Shown piece by piece: positions 5,478-11,823 of a DNA stretch of 23,358 nt. Numbering within the stretch: the stretch's first letter is position 1; each line of letters begins with the position of its first letter. The DNA lies in the IMG/VR virus record IMGVR_UViG_3300044631_000020, positions 1 through 23,358 of that record; one strand, given 5' to 3'. The stretch is from a virus. Below the pieces are notes generated by a model that was not told where the DNA came from, did no database searches, and saw only the letters and a program-made list of their open reading frames with translations. Position numbers and translations under genes: made by a program.

Positions 5478-7077
5478 ATTCTTTTACCTCTGTGTATTTT
5501 CCATTTTTGCGGGTTGCAATTCTGGCTGGTTCTTCAATGTCGTGAAATTCAAGCCACTCAAGCGCGTCTTGCGTACCTGATGGCATGGATTTATTCTCCC
5601 TGCGCATCCACCAGTTCTCGGCTTTTTGCCTAGCATAGCCCACATGGTTAAAACAAACCCATTCGCTGGCCACCCGAAGCAGGCCGCCATAGTAGTCAAC
5701 CCGCATAGAGTCTGGCTTGCCTTCTTTTTGGTGCAACTTGTAATCAACCCGTGACACATCGTGCCAAACCAGTTCGGCCATAGCTGCTTGGCTTGACAAA
5801 AGCGCAGCATAAGAAACCTTGGCATCCATTGGCTTGGCTTCTTCTTCCCTGATTTGGCCACCACAATGGACACACACAAGCGCAGCTGGTGCGTTGCGTT
5901 CACCGCAATCTGGGCAGATGCTGTATGGCGCTTCTTGTGGGCCTGACCTTTTCTTAGCCCTGCCTTGGATCGTGTCCACCGGCCCCAAGCGTTCCACGGT
6001 GTCGGTAAAGTCAAGCACCAGGCAGTCATCTTTGCCGTCTGCAATGCGTGTGCCCCTGCCCATGCCCTGCACATAAAGCACTGGCGACTTAGTGGGCCTG
6101 CACCAGACAATGCAATCCACGTCTGGCACATCAAAGCCAACCGAGAGCGCCAGCACGGTGACTAGGCAATGAATCTGATGATTCTTAAACTTACGAATCA
6201 AGTCTTCGCGCTCTTGTTTGGGTGTTTCACCGCACACAACAGCGCTCACAATGCCAAGCGCGTTCAGCTTGTCAGACAGGCTTTCGGCGTTGGCAACACT
6301 CGGTGTAAAGGCAATCCATTTCTTGCGCTCTGAGGCAATTCTGGTGGCTTCTACGGCTACTTTGGCAAGGTATTTCTCAACTTCACGGGATAATTCGCCA
6401 ACCTTGTAGTCGCCGTTGGAAATTCCAACGTGGCTGGCATCGATGCGAGTCTCAATGCGCTCGGTAGGTGGGACTAATGGCGCAATGAATTTGGCATCAA
6501 GCAACTCACGCATGGACACTCGGCTTGCAATGCCAGTAAACAGCGGATCGTCGCCATCTGTCAGCCAGACCTGATTGCCCCTAAAAGGCGTGGCGGTCAT
6601 GCCAACTATGCGAAATTTGCATAACTCTGCAAGTTTAGACAAAAAGGTGCGGTACATGCCTGCGTCATTTGCCTTCTGGCTCACCAGGTGAGCCTCATCA
6701 ATTACCACGGCCTTAATGTTGCCAAGCAAGTGCGCAGCCTTGTGGATGCTGCCAATGGTGGCCACAATCACATCGGCGTTGTACTTCTTTGTGCCCAAGC
6801 TGGCGCTGACATAGCCCACGCTGATCGTGTGGGGCAGTAAGGCTCTGAGTTTGGCCGCATTCTGTTCGGCCAGTTCTTTGGATGGAACTAGCACCACAGT
6901 GCGGGGATGGTAGTCTGGCCACTGATCCCACATCTGGCGCACAATCTCAGCGCAGATCACCGACTTGCCCGCGGCGGTGGGCAACACCAAAAGGGGAATG
7001 TCGGCATCCCCTTGGTGCTTTGTCCACCAGCCAAACAATTCGGTAACTGCGCGGGATTGGTACTCACGCAAGATCAC
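5362..7077 (-). CDS. DEAH-box superfamily 2 helicase
   Basis: 571 residues from a GTG at 7077 (VILREYQSRAVTEL), chosen because GAGGAG lies 7 bases upstream and SF2 phage helicases usually begin 'MILREYQ'. An ATG at 7101 would add 8 residues. Motif I is LPTAAGKS (about 32-39), motif II VIDEAH (about 125-130), motif III GMTATPFRG, and motif VI QGMGRGTR (about 337-344) followed by DCLVLDF. After the helicase core is a zinc knuckle with C388, C391, C402 and C405 (CPDCGERNAP...CVHCGG). The remaining 160 residues are a family-specific C-terminus. It should unwind or remodel DNA with ATP, alongside the Sak4, DUF669 and nuclease genes upstream in the same operon. Its exact substrate is unknown. Confidence 0.88.
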   Translation of the reverse strand: MILREYQSRAVTELFGWWTKHQGDADIPLLVLPTAAGKSVICAEIVRQMWDQWPDYHPRTVVLVPSKELAEQNAAKLRALLPHTISVGYVSASLGTKKYNADVIVATIGSIHKAAHLLGNIKAVVIDEAHLVSQKANDAGMYRTFLSKLAELCKFRIVGMTATPFRGNQVWLTDGDDPLFTGIASRVSMRELLDAKFIAPLVPPTERIETRIDASHVGISNGDYKVGELSREVEKYLAKVAVEATRIASERKKWIAFTPSVANAESLSDKLNALGIVSAVVCGETPKQEREDLIRKFKNHQIHCLVTVLALSVGFDVPDVDCIVWCRPTKSPVLYVQGMGRGTRIADGKDDCLVLDFTDTVERLGPVDTIQGRAKKRSGPQEAPYSICPDCGERNAPAALVCVHCGGQIREEEAKPMDAKVSYAALLSSQAAMAELVWHDVSRVDYKLHQKEGKPDSMRVDYYGGLLRVASEWVCFNHVGYARQKAENWWMRRENKSMPSGTQDALEWLEFHDIEEPARIATRKNGKYTEVKEYEFNRIKRNQETFGQPSQTNKFDTSKLPTVQQLRDRHL

Positions 7078-7228
7078 GTTCGCGCTCCTCAAGCATGGCA
7101 TCGGCTATTTTGTAGGCATCCCGTGCCAACTGGTAGACATTGGGATGGCTCTCAGTAAGTAAGCCAATGACTGCTTGGGCGGCAAAATAATCTCTCAATG
7201 TAATGTTGTCAATTGGTGGGGTGTTCAT
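7064..7228 (-). CDS. small conserved phage protein ahead of helicase
   Basis: 54 residues: MNTPPIDNITLRDYFAAQAV, IGLLTESHPNVYQLARDAYK, IADAMLEERERDLA. The pattern 'ITLRDYFAAQA...YQLARDAYKIADAMLEERE' is familiar from many short phage and prophage proteins of unknown function, probably two or three helices. It overlaps the helicase GTG start by 14 bases and supplies the helicase ribosome-binding site. Its ATG overlaps the nuclease stop by 4 bases. It is short, but the conservation pattern and tight coupling make it convincing. Confidence 0.68.
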   Translation of the reverse strand: MNTPPIDNITLRDYFAAQAVIGLLTESHPNVYQLARDAYKIADAMLEERERDLA

Positions 7229-8313
7229 ATAAACCGTCCATTATGTTGTTTGCGTAGATCCAAAGCAAATTCGTCCACTAAGGCGGTTTTGTCTGCGCAA
7301 GCATGGATTTCAACGCTGCTGATGTAGTTAGGGTTAACCTCTGGGTCACCATTGACAAACTCTTTGCCATCTGGCGTTTCGTAAATCAATCCATTGTCTT
7401 TGGTCAAGTCAACGGGACTAGCAGTCTTGGCCAACAGTATGGGGATGTACTGGTGCTTGCTACAAGCCTTGCGTTGCTGGTCTGTGGTCAAGTCAGTGCC
7501 AAGTGACGCGCATGACCACCGGCCTTGGCCATTCATCTCTGGTGTAGCATGGACGCATGACCGGCAAGTTGTTGCCGGTACATCAGTGCCGTGGCAAATA
7601 GCCTGGTAGTCACAGAACTTGCACTCAAACCATGTTGGGTCAGTAGACACTCCAACGGGGGGTTCCACGCTGGTGATCACCGCCATGGCCTTGTCAATCA
7701 ATGCCTGCGCTTCTTTGGCATCAAACTCCAAGCGCTCGGTGTAAATGTCGTCGTTGTCTTTGTTTACCACAAAGTACAACGCCCGTCGGCAGCCATCGTC
7801 CCCAAACTGGTCAATTGACCACTTCATGTATATTTGCATCTGCGCGTAGTGTTCGGGCTTGGCTTTTTTTACGCCAGATTTCTGCATTTCCTTAAACATC
7901 TTGTCAGATGCTGTTTTTATTTCCAGTAAATGCGGGGACTTTGGAGCCTGCGGCAAACCAGTAATGATGCCGTCAGCGTTGCCTTGAAAGTGGTGGCCAG
8001 TAGATGGTTCGGTAAATGACCACTGCTTGCCGGTGGTAGGGTTGATCTGGTAGACCGTGCAGCCAATGCTAGACAAGTCAGCATAAACCCTTGGCTCTTG
8101 TAAATGGCCAGACTGAAAGACTCGGTACAAGCGGCCAGAAAACTGCGCAGGCTTAGACCACCGAAATGAGTACCAGTGCTGGCGCAGGCAGGGCTTACCA
8201 ATGGCAGAAGCGCCAAGGTAAGGGCGTTGTGCTTCCGCGCCATACTTTGCCTTGTAATAGGCAAAGATGGCATCGGCCACAGGATCAGTAACTGATTGTG
8301 GAAGTAAAGCCAT
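7225..8313 (-). CDS. PD-(D/E)XK nuclease, Cas4/AddB-like with Fe-S cysteines
   Basis: 362 residues. The nuclease core is GNADGIITG (D114), LLEIKT (E131-I-K133) and YAQMQIYM (Q158), matching the RecB-type PD-(D/E)XK fold with a metal-dependent exonuclease centre. An N-terminal Cys (C42, GKPCLRQHWY) and a C-terminal triplet C231-x2-C234-x5-C240 (FECKFCDYQAIC) reproduce the four-cysteine iron-sulfur arrangement of Cas4 and AddB. A second group C250, C253, C268 and C284 is unusual and may bind zinc. It likely resects DNA ends for annealing or recombination with the Sak4-like ATPase upstream. There are no cas genes nearby, so this is a phage recombination nuclease rather than a CRISPR component. 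Confidence 0.85.
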   Translation of the reverse strand: MALLPQSVTDPVADAIFAYYKAKYGAEAQRPYLGASAIGKPCLRQHWYSFRWSKPAQFSGRLYRVFQSGHLQEPRVYADLSSIGCTVYQINPTTGKQWSFTEPSTGHHFQGNADGIITGLPQAPKSPHLLEIKTASDKMFKEMQKSGVKKAKPEHYAQMQIYMKWSIDQFGDDGCRRALYFVVNKDNDDIYTERLEFDAKEAQALIDKAMAVITSVEPPVGVSTDPTWFECKFCDYQAICHGTDVPATTCRSCVHATPEMNGQGRWSCASLGTDLTTDQQRKACSKHQYIPILLAKTASPVDLTKDNGLIYETPDGKEFVNGDPEVNPNYISSVEIHACADKTALVDEFALDLRKQHNGRFI

Positions 8314-8825
8314 TATTTTTTAGCCCAAGCAGGGACTTTAGACTTAGCGGCTTCTTGCTCGGCTGTTGGCCACACAGGGGCTTCGGCAGGCGCGGGTGCA
8401 GCAGCTGGTGGAGCAGATATTGCACTAAACACACCGGCGGCCTCATAGCCCTTGATGTTGTTGCTGGCCTTGTAGATGCCCTGTGCCTCGCGCACGGTCA
8501 CATTGATGCGAACTGGCTTGAAGTGCAGGGCAGCAGTGTCCATCAACTTGATCACGTTCACCGCATGGCAAAGCGCAGACAACTGGCTTTGTGCAATGCG
8601 TTGTGTGTCTTCGTTGCTGTGGCGAATGTTAAGGTTCTCCCACACACGGCGGCCTTTGAACTGGCCATCAATGATTTCAAAGGTCAACTTCAAGCCTTCG
8701 CCATTGCCAGACTTCAAGGGCTGCACATCAGACTCGGTGATGTGTGCCAAATAAGTGCCGGCAGGCAGTGGGCCTGTAGATGCTTGGGGGGCGACGGTAG
8801 ATGCGTCAAAATTAAACTGAGCCAT
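8313..8825 (-). CDS. DUF669 family protein (ssDNA-binding-like)
   Basis: 170 residues. It begins MAQFNFDASTVAPQASTGPL, then PAGTYLAHITESDVQPLKSG, GEGLKLTFEIIDGQFKGRRV and WENLNIRHSN, the DUF669 signature (PF05037). The C-terminal third is Ala/Pro-rich linker (SAPPAAAPAPAEAPV) ending in KVPAWAKK, resembling the flexible acidic or proline tails of single-strand DNA-binding proteins. DUF669 genes are regularly found next to Sak4-type ATPases and RecB-like nucleases in phages, exactly as here. Binding to single-stranded DNA is inferred from that association and from the beta-barrel-like sequence. It is coupled to the nuclease by a TAATG overlap. Confidence 0.85.
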   Translation of the reverse strand: MAQFNFDASTVAPQASTGPLPAGTYLAHITESDVQPLKSGNGEGLKLTFEIIDGQFKGRRVWENLNIRHSNEDTQRIAQSQLSALCHAVNVIKLMDTAALHFKPVRINVTVREAQGIYKASNNIKGYEAAGVFSAISAPPAAAPAPAEAPVWPTAEQEAAKSKVPAWAKK

Positions 8826-8864
8826 GATAAATTTCCTAAAAAGTTAAGTTACGAACTGGTGTGA

Positions 8865-9611
8865 TCAAGACTGCGCTACGGTGAGCGCTGCTTGGAATGC
8901 CGTCCAGTCAAGCGGCATATTCTGAAGGCCAAAGCGGTTACCACCGCAATGAGCCGGATGGGGTTCAACGTGCAAGATGCGCTCACCAGTGGTAGTGGCC
9001 TTGGTTTCTTTCTTAGAGAACCCTGCATCGGTCTTGCTGGTAAAAATGCGGTAGCCTGCATAGCCAATGACATCAGCCCACTCTTGTACAAGACCAGCGG
9101 CCTTGTCGTGCAGTTTGAGGACATGGCTGTCATAGCCTTCGGTCAGCGGGTCTTCAATGCGCTTGATCTTGTCGTGGGCTATCAAAATGATACCCATGCC
9201 CTTGGCAGATCGCAGGACTTCTAGGCCAGACAGAAGGTTGCGCCATTCTTCGGCGGCGGCAACGTAGCCCTTACCAAAGCCTGGCTGCTCAATGTTCTTC
9301 CAGTTGTTCTGCTTGCACACATACTCTTGAATCATGGGTTCAAGCCAATCAAGCGAGTCAATGAACAGGGTTTGGAAGTCGTGGTCTTGGTTGATCAGCG
9401 TGTCGATGGCTGCATAAACTTCGGGCAGGCTTGCGGCCAATGGAAAAGCGTTAGCGTCCACAGCGTCAGCGCCGTCTTCGGTCAGAATGCCAATGGCATT
9501 GGGAGCCATAGCAGCAAAGGTTGTCTTGCCAATCTTGCCTTGGCCCACCACCACAATCTTGGGTGAGCGTACACGTTTGGTTTTAGAGATGGATGAGAGA
9601 TCGAATGCCAT
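8865..9611 (-). CDS. AAA ATPase, Sak4-like recombinase (AAA_24)
   Basis: 248 residues. Walker A is VVGQGKIGKTTFAA (Gly23-Thr30) and Walker B is FQTLFIDSLDWLEP (about 79-91). GMGIILIAHDKIKRIEDPLT is the sensor strand, with HDKAAGLVQEWADVIGYAGY after it. This is the shortened RecA-like core of the phage Sak4 / AAA_24 family, reported to promote annealing or strand exchange with a partner SSB. The neighbours (DUF669, Cas4-like nuclease, DEAH helicase) form the classical recombination set. The stop and the downstream DUF669 start are separated by 39 bases. Confidence in the ATPase fold is high; Sak4 activity is a family-based inference. Confidence 0.87.
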   Translation of the reverse strand: MAFDLSSISKTKRVRSPKIVVVGQGKIGKTTFAAMAPNAIGILTEDGADAVDANAFPLAASLPEVYAAIDTLINQDHDFQTLFIDSLDWLEPMIQEYVCKQNNWKNIEQPGFGKGYVAAAEEWRNLLSGLEVLRSAKGMGIILIAHDKIKRIEDPLTEGYDSHVLKLHDKAAGLVQEWADVIGYAGYRIFTSKTDAGFSKKETKATTTGERILHVEPHPAHCGGNRFGLQNMPLDWTAFQAALTVAQS

Positions 9612-9612
9612 G

Positions 9613-9981
9613 TTAGTCTTTCAGTTCAATGGATGGTTTTGCGGGTTTGCTAGTGATGAACACCGCGGCCTTGTTGTAGCCAGCGGGGTCAATGTCTGCG
9701 AGGGTGCGAAGGTAAGCTAGGTTAACTTCAGCTTTCCAGCGAAATGCGTTCTTGGCGTTGGTTGGCAAATCTTCGTAATCAGCGGCTAACTGGTCAGAGT
9801 TCACCGTGCGGTTTAGCTTCCAAGTGATGGTGAATTCTTCGTCAGTGTGCGTGCCTTCGTTGCTTTCGGGCTTGGCAAATTGGTCTGTAATCAGACTTTC
9901 AATGCGCAGGCGCTCGGCCTTGGCATCTGTTTCGGCTTGCTTGGCTTTGCGCAGCTGTGCTGCTAGTTCAGAGATCGTCAT
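9613..9981 (-). CDS. conserved hypothetical protein, recombination operon
   Basis: 122 residues from ATG 9981 (MTISELAAQLRKAKQAETDA). An in-frame ATG at 10053 would add 24 residues of low-quality sequence overlapping the previous gene, and GAGGA lies 8 bases upstream of 9981, so I prefer the shorter form. The first 40 residues form a helix rich in Lys/Ala/Glu (KAERLRIESLITDQFAKPES). The rest is EEFTITWKLNRTVNSDQLAA then ...NAKNAFRWKAEVNLAYLRTL and a short tail. It resembles small proteins found next to Sak4/DUF669 genes in other phages, but no function is known to me. It lies one base from the ATPase start. Confidence 0.72.
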   Translation of the reverse strand: MTISELAAQLRKAKQAETDAKAERLRIESLITDQFAKPESNEGTHTDEEFTITWKLNRTVNSDQLAADYEDLPTNAKNAFRWKAEVNLAYLRTLADIDPAGYNKAAVFITSKPAKPSIELKD

Positions 9982-10243
9982 TTTGATAGTCCTCAAGTGC
10001 AGTGGTAGTAATGTGGTCAACAAGGTTTTGCATAAGCAAGTGGCCAATGTCAATGTCTGTGCCCTTCACATAGGCATTGACCAGTTCCATAGTTTCGGGG
10101 TAGTCAGGCTCATAAGGTAAGCCATGGCTGTCAAGTGAGCCAATTTCTTCTGGGATGTATTCAAGATGACAAACCAAATCAACCCCTTCAAGTTCGCACT
10201 CAAATTCAATAATTCCTTGGGGGCAAGCGGGTGTGAATTTCAT
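9968..10243 (-). CDS. small acidic conserved phage protein
   Basis: 91 residues, strongly acidic: MKFTPACPQGIIEFECELEG, VDLVCHLEYIPEEIGSLDSH, GLPYEPDYPETMELVNAYVK and a tail ending EDYQNDDL. ATG 10243 overlaps the upstream stop (ATGA), with GAGGAG about 8 bases before it. The pattern 'CHLEY.PEE.GS.DS.G.P.EPDYPE..EL..A.V.G.DI..LL' is one I associate with small phage proteins of unknown function. Acidity could suggest a DNA-mimic or an inhibitor, but this is only a possibility. Confidence 0.68.
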   Translation of the reverse strand: MKFTPACPQGIIEFECELEGVDLVCHLEYIPEEIGSLDSHGLPYEPDYPETMELVNAYVKGTDIDIGHLLMQNLVDHITTTALEDYQNDDL

Positions 10244-10875
10244 GTGTTTTTCTCCTCAATGTTGTAAAACCAATCGTCACCCGCAGACCACTTGCGTGTG
10301 CCGTCAACCGTCCACAAAGACCTTGCGGCTTGGAAGTCAGGAAACTTTGTCTCAGCAGGAATAAGGCTCTGGTCATACCAAAGGCAGCGGTTGTTAGGCT
10401 GGCAGGCAAACTGGCCATTGTCCAAAGCAATCCAATTAAAAGACTTGTGTTCCTCGGCCTGCTCGGTGAAGCCCGTGTCCAAGTCCATGTTGTCAGCACA
10501 GAAGTCCACAGTGAACATGTACCGCCCAAAGTGCCATTCCTTGTCTTTGCCAAGGAACTTAACGCCAAGGTTACGCAGGCCAATTTTTTCAAGGATGGTG
10601 AATCGGTAGCCCATGCAGTCCCATAGTTGCAAAATGTCAACTGGCAGATCGCCAGTGTGGTTTTCATGCCAGACGTAAGCATGTATCGGCAGCTTGTCGT
10701 AAAGCGCACCATAGGCTGGCAGCAGTGATTCAATGCGAAACACTTGGCCACGCAAGGCTTTGAGGCTGACCCAAACGGCAGGCTCTAGTTCGCCATGCCC
10801 TTTTTCAAAGTTGTACAGAAATTCTTTGCGTACAAAACATTTGATGGGCGGCAGTGATGCAATGATGTAACTCAT
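10240..10875 (-). CDS. conserved hypothetical phage protein
   Basis: 211 residues starting MSYIIASLPPIKCFVRKEFL. The ATG at 10875 overlaps the upstream stop (ATGA), which I take as the true start in preference to an ATG four codons upstream. Key segments are VWVSLKALRGQVFRIESLLP, AYGALYDKLPIHAYVW, LPVDILQLWDCMGYRFTILE, GVKFLGKDKEWHFGRYMFTV and CLWYDQSLI. I recognise these as a conserved early protein of several beta/gammaproteobacterial phages, with many Trp/Tyr residues and no obvious catalytic motif. The protein is probably soluble, as there is no signal or membrane helix. Function is unknown. Confidence 0.72.
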   Translation of the reverse strand: MSYIIASLPPIKCFVRKEFLYNFEKGHGELEPAVWVSLKALRGQVFRIESLLPAYGALYDKLPIHAYVWHENHTGDLPVDILQLWDCMGYRFTILEKIGLRNLGVKFLGKDKEWHFGRYMFTVDFCADNMDLDTGFTEQAEEHKSFNWIALDNGQFACQPNNRCLWYDQSLIPAETKFPDFQAARSLWTVDGTRKWSAGDDWFYNIEEKNT

Positions 10876-11015
10876 GATGACCACCATGCAACCAGTAGGA
10901 CGGCCAAGCCAACGCCAATGGCGAGGGCTGTGAGGAAACCCAATGCGGCATCGGCCCGTGCATTGATTCTTTCGTTCTTGATTTCGGGGTAGTAGAAGTG
11001 TTTGCTATGTTTCAT
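10872..11015 (-). CDS. 47-residue single-span membrane protein
   Basis: MKHSKHFYYPEIKNERINAR, ADAALGFLTALAIGVGLAVL, LVAWWSS. A charged N-terminal half is followed by one membrane span at about residues 23-45, giving an inner-membrane protein. Its TGA overlaps the following ATG (10875) and the ATG lies 39 bases after the previous gene's stop. Being in the early operon, it could alter the host membrane or exclude other phages, but no family is recognised. Translation is supported by the coupling and by the clean hydrophobic pattern. Confidence 0.58.
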   Translation of the reverse strand: MKHSKHFYYPEIKNERINARADAALGFLTALAIGVGLAVLLVAWWSS

Positions 11016-11054
11016 GTTGTGCTTTCTGTGGGGGCCGTGGCCCCGTGGGTTGAA

Positions 11055-11435
11055 TTAGGCTGCGGCTTTCTCAGCAAATAAGCGCTTGGCTTCTGTGCCT
11101 TGATAAGCGTATTCGTCAGAGCCGTAAGCTGGATCAATTTCTTCCCAAAATGTTGGTGACAAAAACTTACCAGACTGAAGCGCAGCGTCAACACGGGTAG
11201 ACAAGCGCACGGCTTTGGCTGATGCTTCTTGGCGCAGATCGGGAAAATAAGAATCGCCAGACTCTGGGCAAACAACTTCTTGAGTGCCGTTAAAAGTAGC
11301 TGTGTGACGGAAGCGGCGGCCTGCTGAATTTTCGATCACAACGTAATACTGTTCGGCAATGAATGGATGACCATCGCATGAGTAACCGGCGTTGTAAAGA
11401 TCAGTTGCAACGTGGGCTGTGTAAGATGCGTTCAT
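11055..11435 (-). CDS. first gene of leftward operon, conserved hypothetical
   Basis: 126 residues beginning MNASYTAHVATDLYNAGYSC, DGHPFIAEQYYVVIENSAGR, RFRHTATFNGTQEVVCPESG, with a helical second half (SYFPDLRQEASAKAVRLSTR) and an AEKAAA end. AAAGGAAA lies 8 bases before the ATG. It is the first gene read from the strong leftward promoter at 11526-11499. The order (promoter next to a small conserved gene, ahead of the recombination set) suggests early expression. No catalytic motif, signal peptide or HTH is seen, so it is not the missing lambda-CI-type repressor. Function is unknown. Confidence 0.72.
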   Translation of the reverse strand: MNASYTAHVATDLYNAGYSCDGHPFIAEQYYVVIENSAGRRFRHTATFNGTQEVVCPESGDSYFPDLRQEASAKAVRLSTRVDAALQSGKFLSPTFWEEIDPAYGSDEYAYQGTEAKRLFAEKAAA

Positions 11436-11498
11436 TTTGTGTTTCCTTTGGCCTTTCGGCGTGATGGACAGAGAACCAATTTCCCTGCCACGCTTTGA

Positions 11499-11526
11499 AT
11501 TCTAGCGAGTTGCTAGATGTTGTCAA
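11499..11526 (-). promoter_or_regulatory. leftward early promoter
   Basis: On the minus strand TTGACA (11526-11521) is followed after 16 bases by TAGAAT (11504-11499). The -35 is perfect and the -10 is 5 of 6 against the sigma-70 consensus. It points to the leftward operon starting at 11435. Operators O1 (11501-11517) and O2 (11523-11539) lie on top of the -10/spacer and -35, so a bound repressor would block polymerase. Confidence 0.7.
11501..11517. promoter_or_regulatory. operator O1
   Basis: TCTAGC-GAGTT-GCTAGA, a perfect 6-bp inverted repeat with a 5-bp spacer. It covers the spacer and -10 of the leftward promoter. Confidence 0.68.
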
Positions 11527-11539
11527 GCCCTTTGCTAGA
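11523..11539. promoter_or_regulatory. operator O2
   Basis: TCAAGC-CCTTT-GCTAGA, the same 17-bp design with one mismatch in the left half-site. It covers the -35 of the leftward promoter and starts 22 bp from O1, about two helical turns. Confidence 0.62.
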
Positions 11540-11576
11540 AATATTTTCATAGGTGTTTTCCCTATTGCCAAAAGAC

Positions 11577-11593
11577 TCTATCAATGTGCTAGA
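11577..11593. promoter_or_regulatory. operator O3
   Basis: TCTATC-AATGT-GCTAGA, the same half-sites with one mismatch. It is embedded in a second inverted repeat GACTCTA-N9-TAGAGTC (11574-11596). It ends 11 bases before the regulator ATG and lies over the likely rightward promoter, so binding here would give autorepression. Confidence 0.62.
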
Positions 11594-11595
11594 GT
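11587..11595 (+). promoter_or_regulatory. candidate rightward promoter, extended -10
   Basis: TGC-TAGAGT fits an extended -10 element (TGn plus 4 of 6). TTGCCA at 11565-11570 is a weak -35 with a long 19-base spacing. Transcription would start near 11602-11605, essentially at the regulator ATG, and no Shine-Dalgarno is present. The assignment is tentative. Confidence 0.35.
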
Positions 11596-11604
11596 CAATG
11601 CCCT

Positions 11605-11823
11605 ATGAACACACAAATACCACCAGACGAGCGCCGACAACTGGCAGAAAAAGTTGGCATCAATGAACAGTATCTTTACCAGTGCCTGACGGGCCGGCGA
11701 GAGATGTCAGCTTGGGAGGCTGTTCGGGTAGAGCAGCAGACCGAGGGGCGGGTTACTCGGCAGATGGTGTGCCAGAGCAGTTGGCAGTCTATCTGGCCTG
11801 AGTTGGTGGAGATCAAAGCATGA
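11605..11823 (+). CDS. Cro/YdaS-like HTH transcriptional regulator
   Basis: 72 residues. A helix-turn-helix occupies about residues 9-40 (RRQLAEKVGINEQYLYQCLT, then GRREMSAWEAVRVEQQTEGR), followed by VTRQMVC and a short WP-containing tail. 'LAEKVGIN..YLYQ.LTGRR..S...AVR.E..T.G.VTR' is the pattern of small YdaS/Cro-type phage regulators. The gene sits immediately right of three operators and reads away from the leftward operon, the position of cro in lambdoid phages. It probably binds TCTAGC-N5-GCTAGA. No ribosome-binding site precedes the ATG, so translation may be leaderless. The stop overlaps the primase ATG. Confidence 0.8.
   Translation: MNTQIPPDERRQLAEKVGINEQYLYQCLTGRREMSAWEAVRVEQQTEGRVTRQMVCQSSWQSIWPELVEIKA

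Noticed and set aside
8298-8864. 188-residue plus-strand ORF opposite the DUF669 gene
   Set aside because: Antisense shadow of a clear DUF669 gene, with no ribosome-binding site and no family-like sequence.
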